Assembly (NCBI RefSeq): GCF_900113765.1
Contig: NZ_FOQO01000002.1
Location: forward strand, 496,001-560,000
Source: Parapedobacter indicus
Lineage (GTDB): Bacteria; Bacteroidota; Bacteroidia; Sphingobacteriales; Sphingobacteriaceae
Length of the DNA stretch: 64,000 nt
Direction of reading: 5' to 3'
Positions 18,783 to 27,766 of the stretch are shown here, piece after piece. Below the pieces are notes generated by a model. It saw only the letters and a program-made list of their open reading frames with translations, searched no databases and was not told the origin of the DNA. Each line of letters starts with the position of its first letter. The stretch's first letter is position 1. Made by a program: the position numbers and the translations under genes.

Positions 18783-19544
18783 TCAATGGATACCGCCAAT
18801 AAATAATCTCGACCTGTACGAAAGCCGTACCCGGCCCTCCTGCTGATAGCGTTCAAAGATCACCGTCATTGCTTCCAGCATTTCTTCGTAAACGGGTGAC
18901 GTTTCTTCGGGCATAAACGAATACGAAAGCATCCGTCCACGCAGCTGCGTCAGCGTCAGAAAATCCGTGTGTTCAAAAATGCGGTATTCGGGCGAGTCGG
19001 GTGCGAAAAAAGACAACACCTCCTCGGTATCCATCCGCCGTTGGCTAACATTTAAGTAATCAATCCCATACTTGTAAATCAACGACTCATACGCCTGCTC
19101 AAACGGGCTGTCCGTATTACGCAAGTTCCACACCACCGCCACCAACAGGTTATTCCTTCCGATCCGTTTGAATTCATGTTTCGTTTTCGTCAGATCAAAC
19201 CAGTGAAATGCTTGCGCTGAAACGACAAGGTCTACCGATTGATCTGGCAAATCCGTAGATTCAGCCGTTCCATTTACAAAAATACAGTTCTTAAATCCCT
19301 TGAGCCGTCGCCGTGCTAACCGGCTCATCGAGCGATTGGGTTCAACAACAAATACGGTATTGCCCCATTGCGCAATTTGTTCTGTAAATATGCCTGTTCC
19401 TGCTGCAATGTCCGCCACCACCTGTTCTGAGTCAGGCACGATATGCTCCTTAAGAAAAGCCACGAGCTCCGGCGGATAATGCGGCCGAAACTGATCGTAG
19501 AGCACCGCCCTATGCGAAAACCGGCTAACGCTATCCTTCGGCAT
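18783..19544 (-). CDS. Class I SAM-dependent methyltransferase
   Basis: This 253-residue protein has a Rossmann-type methyltransferase core. Motif I is VVADIAAGTGIFTEQIA (residues about 42-58), the acidic loop is VFVVEPN, and the post-motif DLVVSAQAFHWFD is the pattern of the UbiE/Methyltransf_11 families. The N-terminus FSHRAVLYDQFRPHYPPELV is typical of a broad Bacteroidota group of unassigned methyltransferases. The substrate is unknown. There is no signal peptide. It stands alone, with rpsO 92 bp downstream in the same direction. Confidence 0.88.
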   Translation of the reverse strand: MPKDSVSRFSHRAVLYDQFRPHYPPELVAFLKEHIVPDSEQVVADIAAGTGIFTEQIAQWGNTVFVVEPNRSMSRLARRRLKGFKNCIFVNGTAESTDLPDQSVDLVVSAQAFHWFDLTKTKHEFKRIGRNNLLVAVVWNLRNTDSPFEQAYESLIYKYGIDYLNVSQRRMDTEEVLSFFAPDSPEYRIFEHTDFLTLTQLRGRMLSYSFMPEETSPVYEEMLEAMTVIFERYQQEGRVRLSYRSRLFIGGIH

Positions 19545-19594
19545 AAAATAAGATTGGATTTAGCACGTTGACTGTTGTAAGGACTCTCCCGTTC

Positions 19595-19649
19595 ATTGGA
19601 GTAAAAATAGCATAAATTTTGAGATGCAACCGGAGCCTGCTACTCCAAT
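19595..19649. repeat. Spaced inverted repeat upstream of the methyltransferase gene
   Basis: ATTGGAGTA (19595-19603) and TACTCCAAT (19641-19649) are perfect complements 37 bases apart, in the region where the methyltransferase promoter should lie. This could be an operator pair or chance. The rest of the 248-bp gap between the methyltransferase and ROK genes is AT-rich and non-coding. Confidence 0.3.
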
Positions 19650-19723
19650 CAATCATTAACTAAAATTAATTACTTAAATAACAGAGTATTATAAAATCTT
19701 AATAATTTTTTTTAAAAAGTATT

Positions 19724-19754
19724 TTCATATATCAACAATTGTTCACTAAGTTTG
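19724..19754 (+). promoter_or_regulatory. Candidate promoter of the ROK regulator, with an overlapping palindrome
   Basis: TAAGTTTG (19747-19754) matches TAnnTTTG, with T-rich sequence about 20 bases upstream. A perfect 10-bp palindrome AACAATTGTT (19734-19743) sits between the two elements, where a repressor could block RNA polymerase. Autoregulation by the ROK protein is a reasonable guess. Confidence 0.42.
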
Positions 19755-19792
19755 CCTAAACAATGAACTATTAACCATTTGTACAACAGATT

Positions 19793-21013
19793 GTGAAATA
19801 CGAGCGGCAAGATCAACTTAAATTATCCATCTTTAAACTACTTTATTACAACGGCCCTTTATCATTGGCCGAATTGAGCATGCACACCAATAAGAGTGTA
19901 CCTAACATCACCAGCATTATTAACCAGCTGGTAAAGGAGGGGTATGCTGTACAGCATGGGTTAGCGCCGTCTACTGGTGGCCGTAGGCCAATAAAGTATC
20001 GACTTAACAATAAGAAAAAGCAATACACCGTAGCCGTCGCAATGGACCAGTTTGTGAGCCGGATCGTTGCATACAACTTAACGAACGACCTTATCAGCCC
20101 TGAAGCCTCCATTGTATTGCCCTTAAAAGACAACGATGCGGCATTTGAACAACTTTGCCAATTCATTCGTTCGTATATCGACCAAGCAGGCATTAAACAC
20201 GAACATGTGCTTGGTATCGGCATCGGCATGCCCGGATTTATCGATGTAGAAAAGGGCATCAATGCTTCATTTCTGCGTACCGACACGGGCGAAATGGGTC
20301 TTCGCGACAGGCTGACACAGTCGCTGGAATTGCCTGTTTACATCGAAAACGACTCCAGTGTTATTGCTATTTCCGAATTGCATTTCGGCGCAGCCGAAGG
20401 ATTGAAAGATGTCATGGTAGTTAATATGGGGTGGGGCATCGGGCTGGGAATGATTGTAAACGGAAGCCTTTTCAGAGGTCACAATGGGTATGCAGGCGAG
20501 TTTAGCCACATTCCATTGTCTCACACCAACAAACTTTGCTCATGCGGTAAACGCGGTTGCTTGGAGGTGGATGCATCGCTTTTAGTAGCCGTTGAAAATG
20601 CCAAGCAAGCGATTGCAGGAGGAACGACCTCCAACCTACAGAAGCTATTTGCCGAAAAGCGGAAAGCAGAAGGCGACCTGCTCATTGAGGCCGCCCGAAT
20701 GGGCGACCAACTCGCGGTGGAATCGCTATCGGATGCCGCCTTCATGGTGGGTAAAGGTGTTGCCACCCTGATCCACATCATGAATCCCGAACGGGTAGTG
20801 CTCAGCGGCAGGGGTGCGGCAGCGGGCAAATTACTATTGGCACCCGTGCAACGCGCTATCAACGAGTTTTGCATTCCGAAACTTGCCGAACAAACGGATA
20901 TCGCAATTTCAGAACTGGGTTATCAAGCAGAACTTTTGGGAGCTGCGAGTTTGGTGATTGAAAATTTCTGGCTCTCCCACCGATCAGAAAGCCACATTCC
21001 GCTCACTACATAA
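19793..21013 (+). CDS. ROK-family transcriptional regulator (NagC/XylR type)
   Basis: This 406-residue protein has an N-terminal winged helix (LSLAELSMHTNKSVPNITSI) and a C-terminal sugar-kinase-like ROK domain. The ROK signatures are VLGIGIGMPGFID, the zinc motif CSCGKRGCLE, and GRGAAAGKLL. The start is GTG at 19793; no better ATG lies in frame. It opens PUL 1, 80 bp before susC, and is probably its sugar-responsive repressor. ROK repressors often sense GlcNAc or related sugars, but the ligand is not shown by sequence. Confidence 0.92.
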   Translation: MKYERQDQLKLSIFKLLYYNGPLSLAELSMHTNKSVPNITSIINQLVKEGYAVQHGLAPSTGGRRPIKYRLNNKKKQYTVAVAMDQFVSRIVAYNLTNDLISPEASIVLPLKDNDAAFEQLCQFIRSYIDQAGIKHEHVLGIGIGMPGFIDVEKGINASFLRTDTGEMGLRDRLTQSLELPVYIENDSSVIAISELHFGAAEGLKDVMVVNMGWGIGLGMIVNGSLFRGHNGYAGEFSHIPLSHTNKLCSCGKRGCLEVDASLLVAVENAKQAIAGGTTSNLQKLFAEKRKAEGDLLIEAARMGDQLAVESLSDAAFMVGKGVATLIHIMNPERVVLSGRGAAAGKLLLAPVQRAINEFCIPKLAEQTDIAISELGYQAELLGAASLVIENFWLSHRSESHIPLTT

Positions 21014-21093
21014 TTACAAGTAATTTGCTGCTATAATCAAAAAAACAACCATTAATTCACTAATTTTTTAACCAATCAAACAACACAAAAAAC

Positions 21094-24000
21094 ATGAAAA
21101 TTCTGTACATGAAATTATGCGTGTTGATCGTGACCTGTACCAGTATGGTGTCCCTTTCTTTTGCGCAGCAAACCCTTACCGGCACGGTATCGGATGCGCA
21201 GGGCCCGATCCCTGGTGTAACCATAACCGTTCACGGAACCACGCGCGCCACGCAGACCAATGAAGACGGACGTTATTCATTTCAGGCGACGTCAGGCGAA
21301 ACTATCCAATTTTCCATGATTGGCTACGTCACACAAACCGTCGTGGTAGGTTCGTCAAACACGATTAACATCACACTCCATGAAGATGCCGGACAACTCG
21401 AGGAGGTGGTGGTCACTGCGCTGGGAATCCAGCGTGCACCGAAAGAATTAGGTTATGCAATGAGTACTGTAGAGGCTGAAGAACTCACAAAAACCGGCAG
21501 TCCGAATTTTGCCGGGGCATTATACGGAAAAGCACCCGGGGTCCGCATTTCGGCAGCTCCAGGAGGCGCTACTTCAGGCATCAATATCAATATCCGGGGT
21601 ACTAACTCCATCACCGGCAATTCCCAACCATTGGTAATTATCGATGGTATTCCCATGCGTCAATCGACATTTAACAACTCCGACTACTGGGGTGACCAAC
21701 GTGCGCGCGGAAATGGATTAGAAGATCTTAACCCGGAAGACATCGAATCAATCAGCGTGTTAAAAGGCGCTTCGGCTGCGGCTCTTTACGGCTCCGAAGC
21801 TATGAACGGTGTGGTTTTGGTGACAACCAAATCTGGAAAAGGCGGCCAGGGCTTCTCGATTGATTTCAATGCGACCTATACCAACGATCAAATTGCCTAC
21901 CTCCCCAGGTTCCAAGACGTTAGGGGCCCCGGATATGACCCTTCATACGCAGACGTGGGGCAATCGGAAGACATGTTCTTCTACTATGATGACGGGGTGA
22001 GGGGGACTGCAAACACCAGTCTTAACTTCGGTCCGAAATTCGACGGACAGCCCATCCGTTCTTGGGATGGCGAAATCCGCCCCTATTCGGCACAGAATGC
22101 TTATGACAAATTTTTCAACAATCCAAACAACACGGTCTTTAACTTGGCTTTAGGACACACCGGCGATCGTTCAAATACACGGTTTTCTCTGACCCGCCAA
22201 GACAACCAAATGACCTCTCTGGATTCCTACAACAAAAAGAACATTGCTAACCTGAACACGTCGTTTAAATTTGTGGACAGGTTGACCACCGATGTAGTTA
22301 TTAATTACATCAACCAACATACCCACAACAGGCCCTTCTTAACGGACCGATTGATCAATAACTTCACGGGTATGATTTCTACGTTTGACAACCCGGAATG
22401 GTATATCGAAAAATACAAGACCAGCTTGGGATACCGATTCGTGACCGGTACAGATCCAAGCCTCACACCGGAAGAAAACATTACATACAATGGCTATCGT
22501 GGTGACGTGCTCGATTATATGTGGCAGGTGAAAGCGAAAAATTACGACGAATATTCCAATCGTTTAATCGGATCGTTCACCAATACATGGCAAGTAACCG
22601 ACGACTTTTCAGTAAGGGCTCGCTTTTCGGCAGACATGACTGCATTGCGAACAGAGGATAAGCAACCCAGCGAGAAACCATTATCCATTGACAAAAACAC
22701 GGGGTATTACGGATTGGGATCACAAAACGCCAACGTTTACTACACGGACCTGCTTGCCACATACAACAAGCAAGTCACCGGAGCGGTTAAATTGGGCGTG
22801 ATGGTAGGCTATACGGCCACAAAATCGCAGGACACGTATATCCACAGGGGAACCAACGGCGGTTTGAGTGTGCGGGATTGGTTCGACCTGAACGCTTCAA
22901 ACAACACTGCCACATGGAATGATCGGTACAATTATAAGAACAACATGCTGCGGGACGCCCTGTTCGGATCGGTAAATTTTAATTTGAAGGAATTCTGGTT
23001 TGTGGAGGGCACCTTGCGCCGGGAGCGGATTTCAACCATGCACCCGGACAACAATGTTCTCTACTACCCATCTGTCAACTCCAGCTTGATTCTTTCAGAC
23101 GCATTCAACTTCCCGTCCTTCTTTGATTATGCAAAACTACGGGGATCCTGGGGTATCGTAGGTAACTACCCAGACATTTACCGTAGCGCATTGAGCCTGA
23201 CCCAAACTAGCTTGGGTATACAAACGGATTCTGGCCAGCCTATAACGTATACCTTGTTACCGACGTCTGATTTCGGAAATGAAAAAATCAAGCCGGAAAC
23301 CAAACACGAAATCGAGTTCGGTTTGGAAACCCGGATGCTAAACGGGCGCCTGGGACTGGATATCACCTACTATAACGGACAAATCCGTGATCAAATTCTG
23401 AATTACACGTTACCAATCAGCACAGGAGCCTCTTCAATTTTGGCTAACGTAGGGACATTGCGCAACAAAGGATGGGAATTTGCCCTCACGGGTACACCAC
23501 TTGCTGAAGGTAATTTCCGGTGGACTTCGGCCTTGAATTTTGCCATGAACAAAAACATTGTCGAAGAGCTACCGGGAGGTGCCGGTGAACTGCTTCACCG
23601 TGATTATGATGGTGCTGCGGCTCAATTGGTATCTAAGGTGGGTAAACCCATGGGAGATATCATGGTTCATCCGATTGCCACCGATGCCAATGGCAATAAA
23701 ATCGTACAGGATAATGGCCTCTATCAGCTGGATGCAGACAATTGGATTAAGGCCGGGAATGCCATGCCTAAAGCTATAGGAGGGTTTATCAACACATTCA
23801 GCTATAAAAACTTCACGCTTGATGCCTTAATCGATTTTCGTTGGGGCGGGCACGTGATGCCTACAGGTATTGCTTGGATGACCAGCCGCGGATTGACGGA
23901 AGAAAGCTTGAATTATATGGATGCCGAACACGGCGGCATGAGTTATTACCTCGATGAAAACGGCAAGGGAGTAGCTTATTCAGGAACGTCGGGCCCCAAT

Positions 24001-24408
24001 GGTGAAAAAATATTTCACGACGGCGTTCTTATGGATGGCGTATTGGCCAATGGCAACCCGAATGAGAATGTGATCACGCAGGTGCTTTATTATGCTGCCA
24101 CGTACAATTGGGGTGGCCCGCAATACTCAGACTCCCGTTATGAGCTTTATGTACAGAAAAACAATTACATCAAAATGCGGGAACTATCGTTAGGGTACCG
24201 GCTACCCGATCACATTGCCGCTAAACTGCGCGCAAAAAGCCTTCAGTTGTCTGCATTCGGTCGCAACCTCTTCTTTGTTTATCGTTCAGTAAAAGATTTG
24301 GATCCCGAGCAAATGACTGGCGGCTCGAACTGGGTTAACCAAGTCAGCAACGCAGGGACCAGCCCTGCAACGAGAACATATGGTTTAATGTTACGTGCTA
24401 GTTTCTAA
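21094..24408 (+). CDS. SusC/RagA-family TonB-dependent outer-membrane transporter (PUL 1)
   Basis: This 1104-residue protein has a signal peptide (SLSFAQQ) and a carboxypeptidase-like regulatory domain (LTGTVSDAQGPIPGV, about 24-110). The TonB box/plug junction is LEEVVVTALG. The plug follows (GVRISAAPGGATSGININIR, VIIDGIPM, ISVLKGASAAALYGSEAMNG), then a long beta-barrel. It imports glycan fragments across the outer membrane with its SusD partner and TonB energy. The partner gene follows after 97 bp, which hold a hairpin. The 1000-1100-residue length is normal for SusC. Confidence 0.96.
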   Translation: MKILYMKLCVLIVTCTSMVSLSFAQQTLTGTVSDAQGPIPGVTITVHGTTRATQTNEDGRYSFQATSGETIQFSMIGYVTQTVVVGSSNTINITLHEDAGQLEEVVVTALGIQRAPKELGYAMSTVEAEELTKTGSPNFAGALYGKAPGVRISAAPGGATSGININIRGTNSITGNSQPLVIIDGIPMRQSTFNNSDYWGDQRARGNGLEDLNPEDIESISVLKGASAAALYGSEAMNGVVLVTTKSGKGGQGFSIDFNATYTNDQIAYLPRFQDVRGPGYDPSYADVGQSEDMFFYYDDGVRGTANTSLNFGPKFDGQPIRSWDGEIRPYSAQNAYDKFFNNPNNTVFNLALGHTGDRSNTRFSLTRQDNQMTSLDSYNKKNIANLNTSFKFVDRLTTDVVINYINQHTHNRPFLTDRLINNFTGMISTFDNPEWYIEKYKTSLGYRFVTGTDPSLTPEENITYNGYRGDVLDYMWQVKAKNYDEYSNRLIGSFTNTWQVTDDFSVRARFSADMTALRTEDKQPSEKPLSIDKNTGYYGLGSQNANVYYTDLLATYNKQVTGAVKLGVMVGYTATKSQDTYIHRGTNGGLSVRDWFDLNASNNTATWNDRYNYKNNMLRDALFGSVNFNLKEFWFVEGTLRRERISTMHPDNNVLYYPSVNSSLILSDAFNFPSFFDYAKLRGSWGIVGNYPDIYRSALSLTQTSLGIQTDSGQPITYTLLPTSDFGNEKIKPETKHEIEFGLETRMLNGRLGLDITYYNGQIRDQILNYTLPISTGASSILANVGTLRNKGWEFALTGTPLAEGNFRWTSALNFAMNKNIVEELPGGAGELLHRDYDGAAAQLVSKVGKPMGDIMVHPIATDANGNKIVQDNGLYQLDADNWIKAGNAMPKAIGGFINTFSYKNFTLDALIDFRWGGHVMPTGIAWMTSRGLTEESLNYMDAEHGGMSYYLDENGKGVAYSGTSGPNGEKIFHDGVLMDGVLANGNPNENVITQVLYYAATYNWGGPQYSDSRYELYVQKNNYIKMRELSLGYRLPDHIAAKLRAKSLQLSAFGRNLFFVYRSVKDLDPEQMTGGSNWVNQVSNAGTSPATRTYGLMLRASF

Positions 24409-24429
24409 TTATTGTCAGAAAATGAAAAC

Positions 24430-24472
24430 TGCATAAATTACCATATACAAAAGACAATGAATAATTTATGCA
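24430..24472 (+). repeat. Inverted repeat (hairpin) between susC and susD
   Basis: TGCATAAATT (24430-24439) and AATTTATGCA (24463-24472) are perfect complements around a 23-base loop in the 97-bp gap. There is no T-tract, so it is not a terminator. It could protect or process the mRNA. Confidence 0.5.
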
Positions 24473-24505
24473 AGCTTCATCACCGATAAAGAACAAATTA
24501 ATCAG

Positions 24506-26086
24506 ATGAAAAAGTATATTGTAATGGGGCTGTGCGCAGCCTCGGCATTATTAATAATCCCCTCCTGTAAGAAGGAATCTTTTGGAGATTTTTATAGAAA
24601 TCCATCCAAGGTAACCGAAACAACGGTAGAAAAACAGTTTGCAGGCATGCTTTATGCCTACCGCCAACTTACAGTACCTGACTACCGCAACTATTTTGTA
24701 ACCATCCTACCTACCATCGCACGGTATATCCAAATTGATGGTTGGGCTAATGAAGCCAACCAATTGATCCCCGGCGCCGCTGCAATTGACGACCGTTGGT
24801 CAAGGTATTACGAGGGGTTGGCCCAGTTCCGCGAACTGGAGACCGTCTACCACAGTTCGGACGAAATCGTTCAATCCGAAACCCGGATTTTCCTATTGGC
24901 CGCCAAGATATTTTTTTACGACCAGACACAGCAAATTGTCGATATACATGGCAGCATACCCTGGTCCGAGGCCGGCAAACTTAGTTCAAACGGAGGGGAT
25001 TACACAGTGTCCTACTCCGCCTATGATTCTGCTGAAGATATCTATACAACCATGTTGGACGACCTGAAATCCATCAGTACCGAATTAAACGGTTTAACCA
25101 TTCCCAGCACCTCTGGCTTTGCTAATCAGGACCTGATTAATAACGGAGATTTGGATTTATGGAAGAAATACTGTAATTCTCTTCGTGTACGGATGCTTAC
25201 ACGCATTTCTGACGCGGGTTCCTTTTCGTCCAGGGCACAATCAGAATTGGCTGAAATCATCGAAAATCCATCCACGTATCCCCTGATTCTGACGAACGCG
25301 GACAACGCGCAATTAGACGTCTTTGATCCATCAACAGGCATCAATGCAACTGGTTTCCAAGATGCCCTAGAGAGCTGGAATGGAAATATCGCTGGCAAAA
25401 AAATGATCGATCACATGAATGAAAATAAAGATCCGCGTTTGCCTTTCGTATTCGAGCCCGGAGCCGAAGCAGACGACGAATTCATCGGACTAGATCCGAT
25501 GTTGACCAGCTCCGTTCAGTCCAATCTCATTACGGGACCAGCCAGCAGTGGCGGTGGTACACTGGCCATTTATAATCGATCCACGTTTTCCAGGAACGAC
25601 TATTTCCCAGGTATACTCATTACTGCATCCGAAGTAAACTTCCTGCTTAGCGAATACTACCAAAACGCAGGAAATAGCAGCACCGCACAGACTTATTTTG
25701 AAGACGGCATCACCGAATCCATTGCGCTATTTCAGGAAATAAGAAGCGTCAGCAACGACAACATCACTCCTGCAGCCGATGCACCCTCCCAAACGGCAAT
25801 AAACGACTACATCGAGCGTATTGGCTGGGGAACAAACAACATCCAATTGATTGCTATGCAGAAATGGTTACACTTCAACATGATGCAACCTTATCAAAAT
25901 TGGGCCGAAGTCCGTCGACTGGACTATCCAACTTTCGAATTCCGGTTAGATCCATCTGACAATCAGAAAACCGTTCCGGTCAAATGGAATCTTCCTTCGT
26001 CAGAGCCTACGTACAACGGAGAAAATTACAGTGTCGTAGCAGATCAGGATAATGTAAACACCAAGTTATTCTGGGATGTAAACTAA
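24506..26086 (+). CDS. SusD/RagB-family outer-membrane glycan-binding lipoprotein (SusD-like_2 type)
   Basis: This 526-residue protein has a lipoprotein signal MKKYIVMGLCAASALL with lipobox IIPSC. The N-terminal FGDFYRNPSKVTETTVEKQF and the overall pattern match the SusD-like_2 group, which caps a SusC barrel and binds glycan at the cell surface. The gene follows its SusC and is itself followed, 20 bp after the stop, by a strong terminator-like hairpin. The specific ligand cannot be read from sequence. Confidence 0.93.
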   Translation: MKKYIVMGLCAASALLIIPSCKKESFGDFYRNPSKVTETTVEKQFAGMLYAYRQLTVPDYRNYFVTILPTIARYIQIDGWANEANQLIPGAAAIDDRWSRYYEGLAQFRELETVYHSSDEIVQSETRIFLLAAKIFFYDQTQQIVDIHGSIPWSEAGKLSSNGGDYTVSYSAYDSAEDIYTTMLDDLKSISTELNGLTIPSTSGFANQDLINNGDLDLWKKYCNSLRVRMLTRISDAGSFSSRAQSELAEIIENPSTYPLILTNADNAQLDVFDPSTGINATGFQDALESWNGNIAGKKMIDHMNENKDPRLPFVFEPGAEADDEFIGLDPMLTSSVQSNLITGPASSGGGTLAIYNRSTFSRNDYFPGILITASEVNFLLSEYYQNAGNSSTAQTYFEDGITESIALFQEIRSVSNDNITPAADAPSQTAINDYIERIGWGTNNIQLIAMQKWLHFNMMQPYQNWAEVRRLDYPTFEFRLDPSDNQKTVPVKWNLPSSEPTYNGENYSVVADQDNVNTKLFWDVN

Positions 26087-26106
26087 TCGATAAAAAGATG
26101 TACCTT

Positions 26107-26150
26107 ATCAGTGTGCCGCCCGATATCGGGCGGCATGCTGATTTTTTTAT
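26107..26150 (+). terminator. Strong intrinsic terminator/attenuator just after susD
   Basis: The arms 26107-26124 and 26125-26142 are self-complementary across 18 bp (two G-U pairs, core GCCGCCCGAT/ATCGGGCGGC) and run into seven T. It lies between susD and the next gene, which starts only 18 bp after the T-run. Downstream genes therefore depend on read-through or an internal promoter. Confidence 0.85.
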
Positions 26151-26167
26151 AGGGATGCGGGATTTTT

Positions 26168-27712
26168 ATGAGGCTATGGACGTGTATATCGGCTATCTTA
26201 TTACTGTGTACCACACTCGCTCTAACGGGTGGAATGCAGTCAGCTCCCACCGAACCATCCGGCGAAGGATTAGCCCGACAATATTGTGGGATGTGCCATC
26301 GTTACCCAGCCCCCGCATTACTGGACAAAAAAACATGGGTAAACAATGTACTACCCAACATGGGATGGAGACTGGGGATCAGACAGCCGGGAGAAGACCC
26401 GTACAACGGTATGGACACAGCCGAACAAGCCGTTCTACGATCGATGAATGTTTATCCGGATAATCCCGTGATTACTCCGGAAGCCTGGAAGAAAATAGTT
26501 GATTACTACGAGCAAGAGGCATCTGTCAAACCCACCCCACAACCCACTCATCCGCCCATAGACCGTACCCTCGATTTATTCGGCATTAACCCGCTGTATG
26601 TCGAAGAAAAGCTGATTCCACAGACAACCCTGCTGAAATTTGACCGCAACACCAATCAACTGTTCATGGGCGATGCTTCCAACTTTCTGTATGTGTTAGA
26701 TCACCGATTTACTTTTCAATCAGCTTGGCAGTTAGAAAGCCCTGCGGTTGATATTGACTTTCCGAAACAGCAACCGCCACGGTTGTTGACCATCGGAACG
26801 ATCCATCCGTCCGGTCTGGCTTGGGGTCGCTTCCTTACGTTCGACACAACGGGCTCCACTCCCCCATCGCGACTGATTAATATTCCCAACTTACCCCGAC
26901 CGGTTGAATTTTCCGTGGCCGACTTGAACGGAGATGACCGGGAAGACTTGATCGTTTGTGGCTTTGGTCACTATACGGGTAAACTATCGTGGTACGACAA
27001 CTTTCAGTCGGACCAAGAGCACGTGTTAAGCCTTCTGCCAGGCACCCTTAATGCTCAGATCGAAGATTTTAACAGGGATGGGAAACCGGACATTATGGCT
27101 CTGACGGGACAGGCTTTGGAAGGGATATCTATTTTTTACAATCAAGGCAACGGACAATTTGAGGAAAAACGCATCTTAAACTTCCATCCGGCTTTTGGCT
27201 CGTCGTACTTCGAGTTGGCGGATTTCAACGGCGATGGCCATGCCGACATCCTGCTGACCAATGGCGATAATTGGGATTACTCCCGTATCGATAAAAGTTT
27301 CCACGGTGTACGCATATACTTCAATGACGGCAACGACAACTTTAACGAAGCTTGGTTTTTCCCATTGCATGGCGCATCCAAAGCGATAGCGCGTGATTTC
27401 GACAACGATGGCGACCTGGATATCGCGGCAATCGCCTTTTATAGCAGTGAAAACGAACCGGGCAATGGGTTCATGTATTTTTCCAACGAAGGATCCCTGG
27501 ATTTTAAACCCCACTCCTTTCCTTCAGCCGCTACCGGTAAATGGTTGTGCATGGAAGTAGCGGATTTCGACCATGATGGCGACGAGGATATCGTATTGGG
27601 TGCTTATATTCATAACTTGGCGGAGCTAAACCAATTTTTCCGCCAGCAGACGACTCAATACCCTCACCTGCTGGTGCTAACGAATCGATCAGAAAAAATT
27701 TCGCCTCATTAA
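26168..27712 (+). CDS. Secreted FG-GAP/VCBS-repeat protein with an N-terminal heme-c-like motif
   Basis: This 514-residue exported protein has a signal peptide (residues 1-20). A cytochrome-c-like segment carries CGMCHRYPAPALLDKKTWV (about residues 39-60). A beta-propeller of VCBS/FG-GAP repeats then follows, with calcium-type motifs such as DLNGDDRED, DFNRDGKPD, DFNGDGHAD, DFDNDGDLD and DFDHDGDED. The CxxCH should bind covalent heme if the cytochrome maturation system acts on it. The propeller resembles integrin-like and quinoprotein-like surface proteins. Its role in a glycan locus is not known; a redox or binding function on released sugars is possible but unproven. It directly follows the susD terminator. 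Confidence 0.75.
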   Translation: MRLWTCISAILLLCTTLALTGGMQSAPTEPSGEGLARQYCGMCHRYPAPALLDKKTWVNNVLPNMGWRLGIRQPGEDPYNGMDTAEQAVLRSMNVYPDNPVITPEAWKKIVDYYEQEASVKPTPQPTHPPIDRTLDLFGINPLYVEEKLIPQTTLLKFDRNTNQLFMGDASNFLYVLDHRFTFQSAWQLESPAVDIDFPKQQPPRLLTIGTIHPSGLAWGRFLTFDTTGSTPPSRLINIPNLPRPVEFSVADLNGDDREDLIVCGFGHYTGKLSWYDNFQSDQEHVLSLLPGTLNAQIEDFNRDGKPDIMALTGQALEGISIFYNQGNGQFEEKRILNFHPAFGSSYFELADFNGDGHADILLTNGDNWDYSRIDKSFHGVRIYFNDGNDNFNEAWFFPLHGASKAIARDFDNDGDLDIAAIAFYSSENEPGNGFMYFSNEGSLDFKPHSFPSAATGKWLCMEVADFDHDGDEDIVLGAYIHNLAELNQFFRQQTTQYPHLLVLTNRSEKISPH

Positions 27713-27766
27713 AACCAGGGTGAAAACAATTTTATGTAAAACGCAACAAAAAAACTGTATAAAGCC

